Shown here: one piece after another, positions 8,394-16,937 of the stretch
Layout of the letters: every line of letters begins with the position of its first letter
Numbering within the stretch: the stretch's first letter is position 1
Source of the DNA: an uncultured Bacteroidota bacterium
GTDB taxonomy: Bacteria > Bacteroidota > Bacteroidia > B-17B0 > Aurantibacillaceae
DNA: 64,000 nt
Direction: 5' to 3'
NCBI GenBank assembly: GCA_903893815.1
Contig: CAITNS010000048.1
Coordinates: 1 to 64,000 of the forward strand
Program-made: the position numbers and the translations under genes
The notes under the pieces: generated by a model
What the model was told of the DNA's origin: nothing
Database searches by the model: none
Seen by the model: the letters and a program-made list of their open reading frames with translations, nothing else

Positions 8394-10288
8394 TAGTTTG
8401 AGTTTTTTACAAATTTGAAAAATGTTAACTTTCCATTTCGTTTAACTGTACCGTTATATATACCATTATTCAATTCACTTATGTTTAATGTTAATTGACT
8501 GTTATACATGTCGCTTCCTGTAAAATTTAATTCATAAGCTTTCTGGCCTAATGAATTATATAAAGTTACTGTTCCGTTTTTAATGTCATTATTTAGGAAA
8601 CTTAATATAATTTGATTCTCGGCTGGATTTGGGAAAACATTTAATAATTTTAAATCGCTGTATTCAGCTATTCCAGCAGGATTAGGAGCAATAATTCTAG
8701 GACATATTGGCGCCAATGTACCAAAAACAGACTGTCTTGGTAAACTTGCAGAAGTTGTATTTCGCAAAAAACGTTCTAAGTGGTTTACATACATAGATTT
8801 TGCATGAGTATAAGCTAATGAAGAATTATCAATAGTTGTAACATAAAACCAATCGCATTGCGTGCGATTATTATTCACATCCAAAATATAAAAACCATGC
8901 TGAGATAAGTCGGCATACTTAATATGTGAATTGGAAAGCTGAATAGCAGATGCTCCACCAGGTAACGAAATTCCAGGCGAGGTAACACTTGGCCCAACAA
9001 ACTCAACGCCTGCAGAACCACTACCAGTTGAAGAGTTATAACTAGCGGTTGGGATATCGTTAGCCCAGGAAGAGTGAATGTCGCCAGTAATTACAACTAC
9101 ATCTGAAATGTTGTTATTTAAAATATGATTCATAACCCTTGTTCTTTCAGCAGGATAGCCGTCCCATTGATCGCCATTAACTGCTTGTCCTAATACTTTT
9201 AATGGAGCGAACATAACTTGTTGAGTTAATATTTTCCATCTCGTTGTTGAAGAGTCTAATCTGTTTCCTAACCATGAAAATTGATCAGTACCTAATAATT
9301 GTCTTGTAGAGGCGTTTACTACTGCACCTGTTGTTCCACTTTGTACATCTCTTCCATGTAAACGGGTATCCAACATAATTAAATCAACTAAATTTCCATA
9401 AGTTAATTTTCTGAATAGTTGGTATGGATCAGCAGCTCCTGCTGTTTGACGAATTGGTAACCACTCAAAGTAAGCTTGCTTAGCATTAGATTTTCTAACA
9501 GCAAAAGGGCCTTCAGTTGCTGAGGTATGATTTTCGGCACCATTCATCCAAGCATCATTTGCACTTTCGTGATCATCCCAAACGGTAATAAACGGAAACT
9601 GCTGGTGTAATCTTCTTAAATCTTCATCTAAATGGTAAGTTGAATAACGCTGTCTGTAATCTGATAAAGAAATGATTTCATTTGCAGGTAGCCATTGTCT
9701 ATTAACAGCAGGATTTGGAGAATACCCACCAGCTGCATATTCATAAATATAATCTCCTAAACAAATCACCGCATCAAAATCTGCTCTGTTTAGCATGACT
9801 TTATAGGCGTTAAAATACCCGGCCTCATAATTTGCACACGATACAATTGCAAATCGTAAACTATCAGCGTTACTTGCTGGCGTGGTTCTAGTTCTACCTC
9901 TTGGAGATTTTAAGCCATTTACCGTAAACTCATAATAATACCATGTGTTTGCTGTTAATCCTGTTACATCCACTTTTACTGTATAGTCAACATTATTATC
10001 AGTAATTTTGCTGCCATTTTGAACAATATTTGTCATACCGGTATCAGTTGCCATTTGCCAAGACACTAAAATTGGATTTGCAGAAACTGTATCAGGCGTA
10101 ACTCGTGTCCAAATAATCACTTTATTTGGCATTGGATCTCCAGAAGCAACTCCATGATAAAAAGGAGCTAAACAAGGCTCAAGGTTTGTTGTTCTTAGTG
10201 TTTGCGCAATAAAGTTATTACATAACGTTGCAAAAAGAAAAACAAATAATCTAGCTTTGAATTTACTGTTTAATAATTTTGTAATCAT
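8393..10288 (-). CDS. PhoD-like alkaline phosphatase, T9SS cargo
   Basis: This 631-residue secreted phosphoesterase has an N-terminal signal peptide (to about residue 28) and a PhoD N-domain ('FYHGVASGDPMPNKVIIWTRV'). The metallophosphatase core follows with 'CLGDYIYEY', 'TVWDDHESANDAW', 'LDTRLHGRD' and 'ITGDIHSSW', which carry the expected Asp, His and Asn metal ligands. The last 80 residues form a type A T9SS sorting domain ('LNVFPNPAENQ', ending 'FFKFVKNSN'). The family hydrolyses phosphomono- and diesters using Ca/Fe. Here it is probably anchored on or released from the outer surface. The start overlaps the stop of the Gly-rich gene by 26 bp, so the genes form one operon. Confidence 0.93.
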   Translation of the reverse strand: MITKLLNSKFKARLFVFLFATLCNNFIAQTLRTTNLEPCLAPFYHGVASGDPMPNKVIIWTRVTPDTVSANPILVSWQMATDTGMTNIVQNGSKITDNNVDYTVKVDVTGLTANTWYYYEFTVNGLKSPRGRTRTTPASNADSLRFAIVSCANYEAGYFNAYKVMLNRADFDAVICLGDYIYEYAAGGYSPNPAVNRQWLPANEIISLSDYRQRYSTYHLDEDLRRLHQQFPFITVWDDHESANDAWMNGAENHTSATEGPFAVRKSNAKQAYFEWLPIRQTAGAADPYQLFRKLTYGNLVDLIMLDTRLHGRDVQSGTTGAVVNASTRQLLGTDQFSWLGNRLDSSTTRWKILTQQVMFAPLKVLGQAVNGDQWDGYPAERTRVMNHILNNNISDVVVITGDIHSSWANDIPTASYNSSTGSGSAGVEFVGPSVTSPGISLPGGASAIQLSNSHIKYADLSQHGFYILDVNNNRTQCDWFYVTTIDNSSLAYTHAKSMYVNHLERFLRNTTSASLPRQSVFGTLAPICPRIIAPNPAGIAEYSDLKLLNVFPNPAENQIILSFLNNDIKNGTVTLYNSLGQKAYELNFTGSDMYNSQLTLNISELNNGIYNGTVKRNGKLTFFKFVKNSN

Positions 10289-11876
10289 ATGATAAGTGGT
10301 TAATGGTTGTTTTTATAAAATAAATACCTGCAGAAATATCAGATAAATCAAGCATAATAGAATTTGTGTTTTTTAATTCTTCCGAAGAAAACGTTTTTAC
10401 AGTTTCGCCAAGAGTATTTAAAATAGATATATCAGATATATTTTCAGGAGTTAAATCATATTTAAATTTAATCGTAACATAAGACAAGGCAGGATTTGGA
10501 AAAACGGTTAATGCGTATTGTTCTTTTTCATTCTCTTTAATACCGTTAGCTGTGCAAATTACTTCATAGGATCCAGGAGCAGCAGATGAAACGCTTGTTC
10601 CACCAGTCACAGAATATGTTGCAGAGATTGAAGAAGATGTGCAACTTGGAACAAATATTTTAATTCTACCGCCGCCGCCAGCACCACCTTTGTTACCAGC
10701 AAAACCATTACCACTTGTTATTGTTTCACTACCACAAAAAACGCTTCCCGAATAATTAGCGGTTGTTCCAATTCCGTTTATTCCACCGTTACCACCATTA
10801 CCGCCTTTGGTTTGTAAAGTTCCAGTTACAAGAGCAATGGTTTGTGTTTCAATATAAATACCACCACCTGATCCGCCACCTGAACCTGAACCAGCTCCAG
10901 CCCCGCAAGATAAGGTTGCCTCACCTGGATCATCACAGCCATCTGAACAACAGTTTGGAGAAATGCCTCCGTTGCCGGCATTACCACCGTTAGTGCCATT
11001 CTCTCCATTAACATATATTTTTCCTAATACTTTTACTGAATCTACAGCAACTAATTTCACTAGTCCGCCACCGTTACCACCTTTGCCTCCCGCTAATCCA
11101 ACATCATAAGATCGACCGCCGCCGCCAGCTCCAGCACCACCAGAACCTAAAGCAATATCAGTTGCATTTGCTGTTCCATAAACCGCACCAGCATTTCCGC
11201 CAGCTCCACCAGCACCTCCAACAACTACATAGCCTGTTGATACGTTAACGCCAGTTGCCGTATAAGTATTTGTTCCGTTGCCACCAGCTCCGCCTGATGT
11301 TCCAGCTCCACCGTAGCTTCCGCCGCCGCCGCCGCCAGCACCAGAGGCGCTACCAATCATACCACACTCATCGTCGTTATTTAAACATTGTTGTTTTGGC
11401 CCAGACCCAGTTTGTCCGTTTTGGCCCTGTAAACCAGCTCCAGTGCCAGCACCACTAGCTCCAAATTTTCCGCCCTCAATAAGTAACACCCCAGTGTTAT
11501 CTTTATTGCTGCAAGTGTTTATAGCGGATTGATCGCCAGTAATACTTGTTACCGCATTACCGCCCAAACCACCAGCTCCGCCAAGGTTTCCGGCAGAATT
11601 CCCATCTATAGCCCCATCAATAATTATTTTTTGAGCATAAATTTCTAATTTACCACAACCACCAGATGCAAAACCTTTTACATAAACGGTAACATTATTT
11701 GCTACTCTAAATGTGCCGGTTACACTATATGTTCCCGAAAGAATGATGTCGGATGATACTGTCCAATCTCCAGAGACAGGAGTAGTTGCACATTGTGCCT
11801 GAGCAAATTGTGAAGTAAAAATAGAGGCAAGACCAATAATAAATTTACTCAGCGTAAAGTTTGTATGTTTTTTCAT
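10263..11876 (-). CDS. Glycine-rich T9SS-secreted surface protein
   Basis: The protein has 537 residues, with a signal peptide ending near 'FAQAQC'. A middle of about 300 residues is dominated by Gly/Ala runs such as 'GGAGGAGGNAG' and 'GAGSGSGGGSGGG', interspersed with Cys-containing segments. The C-terminus is a T9SS type A domain ('LTVFPNPALSYVTIKF', 'GIYFIKTTI'). The Gly-rich part resembles the polyglycine cores of other secreted bacterial proteins, which can form polyglycine II-like helical bundles; no enzyme motif is visible. It overlaps the upstream phosphatase gene by 32 bp and the downstream one by 26 bp. Its role could be a scaffold or matrix for the two phosphatases, which is inference only. 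The Gly codons give a local rise in GC. Confidence 0.8.
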   Translation of the reverse strand: MKKHTNFTLSKFIIGLASIFTSQFAQAQCATTPVSGDWTVSSDIILSGTYSVTGTFRVANNVTVYVKGFASGGCGKLEIYAQKIIIDGAIDGNSAGNLGGAGGLGGNAVTSITGDQSAINTCSNKDNTGVLLIEGGKFGASGAGTGAGLQGQNGQTGSGPKQQCLNNDDECGMIGSASGAGGGGGGSYGGAGTSGGAGGNGTNTYTATGVNVSTGYVVVGGAGGAGGNAGAVYGTANATDIALGSGGAGAGGGGRSYDVGLAGGKGGNGGGLVKLVAVDSVKVLGKIYVNGENGTNGGNAGNGGISPNCCSDGCDDPGEATLSCGAGAGSGSGGGSGGGIYIETQTIALVTGTLQTKGGNGGNGGINGIGTTANYSGSVFCGSETITSGNGFAGNKGGAGGGGRIKIFVPSCTSSSISATYSVTGGTSVSSAAPGSYEVICTANGIKENEKEQYALTVFPNPALSYVTIKFKYDLTPENISDISILNTLGETVKTFSSEELKNTNSIMLDLSDISAGIYFIKTTINHLSYDYKIIKQ

Positions 11877-13632
11877 AGGTATCAGTTGTAATGTTAATAA
11901 AGTACATGCCAGTTGAAATTTTTACAGGAATATTTAATTTGTTTTTGCCTTCTTCTAAATCTATTTTTTCTGAAAACAGGTCTTTTCCATTTAAATCATA
12001 AAGTTTAATTTTTGAAGCCACACGGAAGCCACTTTCGATAACAATATAATTTGTTGACGCGCTCATATATGTAGGATACAGCTTGAAGGGGTTGGTGTTG
12101 ATATCCTCAATACCCGCGGGATTACAGTTTGGATTAGAAATAACTGAAATATTAAATGTATCTTTTATACAACCAGCTAAATCAGTAGCATAATAAACCG
12201 TACTAACAGGTGTGCTTATCGTAATTGAATCTGCCTGTTGAGAAGATGGAAACCAACTTACTTGATCAGGAAATGTAGATTTTAGAACAAAAGGCTCGTT
12301 TGGACAAACAGTATACGTTTTACTTCCACCAGCATTTTTAATGATAGTGAAAGAATCAAATACAGAACCTGTTGACGTGACAAATTTTCCTTGCAATTTA
12401 TTATCTTTAATGTCTATAGCCATTGAACCATAAAGTGTATTAGTGTAAGAATACATTGCTGGGTGTGGCCAGCCAGATGCGGGTGAAGAATCATTTTTGC
12501 CAGAACATCCACACACAACATAAACAGTTCCTTTATGAGAGCTGGTAGTTTGAGTTTGTTTATGATAAGCGCAACTTGCAGGGTAACTGCCAGAAGTATT
12601 ATCTAATTTCATAGCAGGAGTTAAAGAGCTAGAGTAACCATAATGTCCGTCTAATAAATATGACCTTTCGTAAACATGACTATGCCCGTTTAAAATCAAA
12701 TCAACTCCTTTAGCTTCTAAGATAGGAATAATATTTTGCCTCATGTCAACAAGCTCCCCATCTAAAAAATTGGAATTATCAGAATTATGGCTTCCTTTAG
12801 TGTATGGAGGATGGTGCCAGTATGCAATAACCCAAGGTTGTGTATTTGCATTTAAATCTGATTGCAGCCAAGTAGCCATCGTTCCGCTAGAAGACCTATT
12901 TTCATCAAAAGATTCTAAAACAATGAAGTGAATATTACCATAGTTGTATGAGTAAAATTTTTCTGATCCTGATGGTACTCCTCCGCACTCACCATTTGAT
13001 GGTAATGAAAAAATGCTCAAATAGGCAGGTGATGGTGAAAAAGGAATGTGATTGTTATAGTCGTGATTCCCTGCTGCTGGCCAAACTACCGTGTTTTTTA
13101 ATTGATTTTCATAGGTATTATTGGAAAATACATTTGATTGATACTCGCTATTAAAACCACCATCATAGGCATTATCTCCCAGCCAAAGCCATCCGTCAAT
13201 TGTATGGTTATTGTTGTAAGTTATGAAAGCGTTTCTTGCATCACGTTGATTGTTATCCCCAGTTCCTGCATCACCAATTACCCAGAAGCGATAGTCGCCT
13301 TTTTGTCCGTAATTAGGCATGGTTCTAAAAAATAAGTCAGAAGCAGAAGTAACCAAAGTTGAGGTAGTAGTGCCAATTGTATAATAGTATTTGGTATAAG
13401 GCTGTAGGCCTGTAATTTTTATTTCATGATTTGTTGAAGATACGGCATCTATAGTTGATTGGTTTATTGCAGCAAGTGAGGTTCCGTAATTTACCTTTGT
13501 GTTTGTGGCGCTACTGGTTTGCCATTTAATAATAATACTACTAGGAGTAGCTTGTTGTAGATAAGGACCACGAGATACGGTTTGCGCAATAATAGCCGTG
13601 GAAAGAAGTAATAAAGCGAGAATTTTTTTCAT
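11845..13632 (-). CDS. Purple acid phosphatase-like metallophosphoesterase, T9SS cargo
   Basis: This 595-residue protein has a short signal peptide, an Fn3-like purple acid phosphatase N-domain ('RGPYLQQATPSSIIIKWQT', 'LQPYTKYYYTIG') and a calcineurin-like core. The core reads 'VIGDAGTGD', 'LWLGDNAYDGG', 'AAGNHDYNN', 'IAYWHHPPYTKGSH' and 'ILNGHSHVYER', so all seven metal-ligand positions of the family appear present. It ends in a type A T9SS domain ('KLYPTYMSASTNYIVIES', 'GMYFINITTDTYEKTYKLY'). It releases phosphate from organic esters outside the cell. It is the first gene of the overlapping block and follows the two-component pair after a 140-bp gap holding a weak TACCTTTA promoter element (13699-13706). 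Confidence 0.93.
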   Translation of the reverse strand: MKKILALLLLSTAIIAQTVSRGPYLQQATPSSIIIKWQTSSATNTKVNYGTSLAAINQSTIDAVSSTNHEIKITGLQPYTKYYYTIGTTTSTLVTSASDLFFRTMPNYGQKGDYRFWVIGDAGTGDNNQRDARNAFITYNNNHTIDGWLWLGDNAYDGGFNSEYQSNVFSNNTYENQLKNTVVWPAAGNHDYNNHIPFSPSPAYLSIFSLPSNGECGGVPSGSEKFYSYNYGNIHFIVLESFDENRSSSGTMATWLQSDLNANTQPWVIAYWHHPPYTKGSHNSDNSNFLDGELVDMRQNIIPILEAKGVDLILNGHSHVYERSYLLDGHYGYSSSLTPAMKLDNTSGSYPASCAYHKQTQTTSSHKGTVYVVCGCSGKNDSSPASGWPHPAMYSYTNTLYGSMAIDIKDNKLQGKFVTSTGSVFDSFTIIKNAGGSKTYTVCPNEPFVLKSTFPDQVSWFPSSQQADSITISTPVSTVYYATDLAGCIKDTFNISVISNPNCNPAGIEDINTNPFKLYPTYMSASTNYIVIESGFRVASKIKLYDLNGKDLFSEKIDLEEGKNKLNIPVKISTGMYFINITTDTYEKTYKLYAE

Positions 13633-13772
13633 TACGCTAAATTATTTTATTGAATTAAGGTTATTATTAAATCAGTGATAAGAAAATAACATTAATCGTA
13701 AAGGTAAATTGAGATTAATTTAACGTCACCCTTAAAATGGTAACAATAATTATACATGCTTATATAAATAAA

Positions 13773-14447
13773 TTAAAATTCGCTGATATAGGATAACAAC
13801 TCTTTATTCTCGCTAATCCAAATTACTAAACTATTATTACGAGGAGGTAATTCTAATTTTTGGCAAATACGAGAGCGATAATTCTCCACTGTTTTTTCCG
13901 ATAAAAATAATAGTTCCGAAATTTCTTTAGAAGTTTTATTTTGACTTACTAGTTTTAGTGTTTTTAATTCAGCTTGGCTTAATGCTTTTAAACCTTCTAC
14001 TAATTGTTGTTTTTTCTTGTCTTCAATCGAAAGTTCACTATTGTAAGGCAACATTGCGGAACCAATATAGTTCTCACCGTTTGCTACTGTATTTACACAG
14101 TCCATAATTTCATCTACAGCGTTATCTTTTAAAATATAGCCCATAGCTCCTGATAAGATGGCGTTTTTAATCATTTCCTTTTCCTGATACATGGTAAGTA
14201 TGATGATTTTTGTAGTAGATTGTTCTTTAATAACATGCTTACAAACATCTAATCCATTTGCTTCGGGCATATTGATGTCTAAAATAGCAATGTCTGGTTT
14301 TTGTTTTAAAATACCATCAATGGCTTCTGCACCGTTATGACATTCAATAATTTTAACTTTCGGAAATGAGTGTTGCAATAAATCCATCAAACCTTTTCTA
14401 AAAATAGGATGATCATCTGCAATTAGTAGAGTTTTAATCGAGCTCAT
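13773..14447 (-). CDS. NarL/LuxR-family response regulator
   Basis: The protein is a receiver domain plus LuxR helix-turn-helix, 224 residues in total. The acidic pocket is D11/D12, the phospho-acceptor is D57 in 'AILDINMP', and the conserved Lys lies in 'YILKDN'. The DNA-binding part (about 150-212) reads 'LSQAELKTLKLVSQNKTSKEISELLFLSEKTVENYRSRICQKL'-like, a typical GerE domain. Its ATG abuts the stop codon of the histidine kinase, so the two are co-translated partners. Position directly upstream of the phosphatase operon suggests, but does not prove, that it controls those genes. Confidence 0.93.
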   Translation of the reverse strand: MSSIKTLLIADDHPIFRKGLMDLLQHSFPKVKIIECHNGAEAIDGILKQKPDIAILDINMPEANGLDVCKHVIKEQSTTKIIILTMYQEKEMIKNAILSGAMGYILKDNAVDEIMDCVNTVANGENYIGSAMLPYNSELSIEDKKKQQLVEGLKALSQAELKTLKLVSQNKTSKEISELLFLSEKTVENYRSRICQKLELPPRNNSLVIWISENKELLSYISEF

Positions 14448-16430
14448 TTAGGCGTTGAATTTTAGTGTTAATTTAAAACTTTTATTTGTTTTATCCTCAA
14501 ATGTAACGCTTCCGTTAATTATTTTTGCCCTTTCTTTTATAGACAATATGCCTAAGCCATTTTTTTGCTTCGAAGACATGCCAATTCCGTTGTCTTGGTA
14601 AACAACGACGTACTCATTATTTTTTTCAACGATAGAAGTTTTTAAAGCACTAGCTTTAGCGTGTTTGATAGTATTATTGGTGCATTCTTGTAAAATACGA
14701 TAGATATGAGTTTTTGTTTGGAGAGATAATTCTTCAACCTTTTCTGTTACATCAAAACTACATTCGATTTTTGTAGAAGACTGAATGTTTTCCATTAACC
14801 TAGCAACAGATCTTACGAGGCCAATTTTTTCTAAGTACGAAGGATATAGGTTTTTGGAAATTTTTCTGGTTTGTTCAATAACTCTAGCGAGTTCAGTTTC
14901 TAATACTTTATCTTCAGAATCTTGTTTTAAAACAGTTATTTTTGATTTAATCATTGACAACGATTGGCCAATATCATCGTGTAAGTCCATGGATATTCTT
15001 AAACGATCTTCTTCAATGTTTTCTATGAGTTGTCGGCTAAAAGAAGCTTGTTTTTCTCTAATTTTTATAGAATATAAATAGTAAACAGAACCGATAACTA
15101 AAATCAAAACGATGACCGCAATACCTATAGATAGCCACTTGAAAAAACGCTCATCTTGATGTTGTTGTTCTAATAATAAGTTTTTAGATTTTTCTTTTTC
15201 CAATTCCACTTCTTTTTTCTGGACATTATATTTTAATTGCAGTTCTTGTAAAAGCTTACCATTTAATGTTTTTTCAAGACTATCTTTAATGTTTTCGTAG
15301 GATAAGTAATAATTTAAAGCAGACTGATGTTTTCCTTCAGAGTTCTCAATAGTATATAGCAAATAATTATAGCTTGCTTGGTTATTCAAGTTATTCGTTT
15401 TTATAAATAATGCTTTTGCTAAATCAAGATTCTTTTTTGCTTCGTTGTTTTTCTTTAAGCTTATTAACACTTCTGCTTTTCCAAGATAGCCTTCCGTTAA
15501 TTCCGAATGTAATGCTGTTTTTTCTAAAATATTAATGGATGAATCAAGGTAAGCTAAAGCTAGTTCTGGTTTATTGGATCTATTAAACTCTGCACCAATA
15601 TTAATAAATGCGGCCGATAATTCTCTAGGATGATTATTTAATCGGGTATAATTAATAACATCATTAAAAATCTCTAAGGCTTCTTTTACACGATTTTTCT
15701 TAACGTAAATCAAACAAATATTAATTTGAATATGGCTAGCTAAATTTTTATCGTTTTCTTTTTTAGCAGATTCTAAACCCTTCTCAAAATCAATTAACGC
15801 ATCATCAGTTTGATTGGAATATAATTTAATTAAGCCAAGATTGTTTCTAAAAACAGATGGATAATGTGGTAAGCCGTGTGATTCAGAAAATGCCAACCCT
15901 TCTATATATAACTCTGCTGCGGCTTGTAATTCATTTTTCGATTCTTTTATGATTCCTAATAGGTTTAACAATTCTGCATGATTTTCGAAATCTTTAGTTT
16001 GTTTGGTTTCAAGCAGTAAATTAAGATAATCTTGCTCGGCACCTTCGTTTATTCCTAATTCGTAATCAATAAAAATTAATCGAATGTTAGCTAAAGTTTC
16101 GATGTGTTTATTTGAAAATGATTGGGCGTTTAATTTTGCTTTATTAAAATAAAACTTCGCGCGATCAATGTTACGAGTATAATAAAAATAATTTCCGTAA
16201 TAAATATAAACTTCTGCTTCTGCTCCTTTATATTTTGTTTGTGAGGTTTTAAGGATGGCTTGCTTTCCAGTTTTAAAAAGGTTCACTGAGTCACCAAAAG
16301 AAGCTTCTTTTACCTCTTTTAATAGTTTATTTATTTCATAGGGGTATTGAGCAAAAACAAAATTAGAATAACAAAAAACGAAACCTATTAACAGAAGTTT
16401 TTTTATGTTTAGGTATTTTTTAATTGTCAT
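14448..16430 (-). CDS. TPR-containing sensor histidine kinase (HisKA_3/NarX type)
   Basis: The 660 residues comprise a signal peptide (ending 'NFVFAQ'), about six to eight TPR units (residues 40-390) that would lie in the periplasm, a coiled linker, one membrane helix ('FFKWLSIGIAVIVLILVIGSVYYLY', about 427-450), a HisKA_3 domain and an ATPase domain. The phospho-acceptor His is in 'ISMDLHDDIGQSLS'. The kinase then shows 'ILQECTNNTIKHAKA' (N box) and 'YQDNGIGM' / 'GLGILSIKERA' (G boxes). The architecture is common in Bacteroidota, where the TPRs are thought to sense protein or peptide ligands. It partners the adjacent NarL-type regulator, and a strong promoter lies just upstream. Confidence 0.93.
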   Translation of the reverse strand: MTIKKYLNIKKLLLIGFVFCYSNFVFAQYPYEINKLLKEVKEASFGDSVNLFKTGKQAILKTSQTKYKGAEAEVYIYYGNYFYYTRNIDRAKFYFNKAKLNAQSFSNKHIETLANIRLIFIDYELGINEGAEQDYLNLLLETKQTKDFENHAELLNLLGIIKESKNELQAAAELYIEGLAFSESHGLPHYPSVFRNNLGLIKLYSNQTDDALIDFEKGLESAKKENDKNLASHIQINICLIYVKKNRVKEALEIFNDVINYTRLNNHPRELSAAFINIGAEFNRSNKPELALAYLDSSINILEKTALHSELTEGYLGKAEVLISLKKNNEAKKNLDLAKALFIKTNNLNNQASYNYLLYTIENSEGKHQSALNYYLSYENIKDSLEKTLNGKLLQELQLKYNVQKKEVELEKEKSKNLLLEQQHQDERFFKWLSIGIAVIVLILVIGSVYYLYSIKIREKQASFSRQLIENIEEDRLRISMDLHDDIGQSLSMIKSKITVLKQDSEDKVLETELARVIEQTRKISKNLYPSYLEKIGLVRSVARLMENIQSSTKIECSFDVTEKVEELSLQTKTHIYRILQECTNNTIKHAKASALKTSIVEKNNEYVVVYQDNGIGMSSKQKNGLGILSIKERAKIINGSVTFEDKTNKSFKLTLKFNA

Positions 16431-16455
16431 AAAAAGCGGATAGCAATTTTTCTAC

Positions 16456-16485
16456 CAAAGATATAATTTTTAGCATTAATTCCAA
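16456..16485 (-). promoter_or_regulatory. Housekeeping-type promoter of the two-component operon
   Basis: On the minus strand TTG (16485-16483), a 19-base spacer and TATCTTTG (16463-16456) match the Bacteroidota primary sigma factor consensus (TTG-N19-TAnnTTTG) exactly. It ends 25 bp before the kinase start codon. Confidence 0.75.
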
Positions 16486-16565
16486 TTAATTGTATCGTCA
16501 AAGGAAACACGTCTAGTAAACCTTAGAAGAGTTCTTGATTACAAAGTTTTAATTATTTGAGTTGA

Positions 16566-16601
16566 ATAAAAAAGCCTTCCTGATATTTCAGTGAGGCTTT
16601 T
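16566..16601 (-). terminator. Rho-independent terminator
   Basis: AAAAGCCT (16570-16577) pairs with AGGCTTTT (16594-16601), with an inner CTGA/TCAG extension. On the minus strand the hairpin is followed by a T-run. It closes the short minus-strand gene ending at 16605. Confidence 0.7.
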
Positions 16602-16604
16602 GTT

Positions 16605-16868
16605 TTATAGTTCTTCAATTATTGAATTCCCTTTTGATCTGTCACCAGATGTCCATTCCCAAGTTTTATGAAGTCTAATTTTCCCGTTGTTTAAAATCTC
16701 AGGTTTTGATTTACAAATACCAGTCATTAACTGATGATATTTCACATAAATATTTCCGTCTTTATCTTCTAAACCAATTAAATGTCCTGTTAAGATTTTC
16801 CCACCCGAATATTCGGAACTAAGAATATTACCAACTTGTTTGTAATGAAATTTAGTTTCGTTCGCCAT
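16605..16868 (-). CDS. Small 'N-acetylglutamate synthase'-labelled family protein, probably frameshifted
   Basis: The 87-residue frame contains 'FHYKQVGNILSSEYSGGKI', 'GHLIGLEDKDGNIYV' and 'LHKTWEWTSGD'. This is the core of a conserved Bacteroidota family of about 105-110 residues that databases label N-acetylglutamate synthase; the enzymatic label is doubtful. As I recall the family, members begin 'MINY.NK.FRPISN..NGE' and have about six residues between 'YHQ' and 'LMTG'. Here the start sequence is present in another frame (16917-16861: INYDNKIFRPISNTGNGE), its start codon reads ATT, and the six residues are missing. The gene is therefore probably a pseudogene, or has been re-started at this ATG. 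A good terminator follows. Confidence 0.6.
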   Translation of the reverse strand: MANETKFHYKQVGNILSSEYSGGKILTGHLIGLEDKDGNIYVKYHQLMTGICKSKPEILNNGKIRLHKTWEWTSGDRSKGNSIIEEL

Positions 16869-16937
16869 TTCCAGTATTGCTTATTGGTCGAAATATTTTA
16901 TTGTCGTAGTTTATAATAATTTTAAAAGCAATAAACC

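Noticed and set aside
13633-13772. Pho-box-like direct repeat before the purple acid phosphatase gene
   Set aside because: GTTACC and GTGACG occur 15 bp apart, not the 11-bp pitch of known Pho boxes; similarity is too weak.
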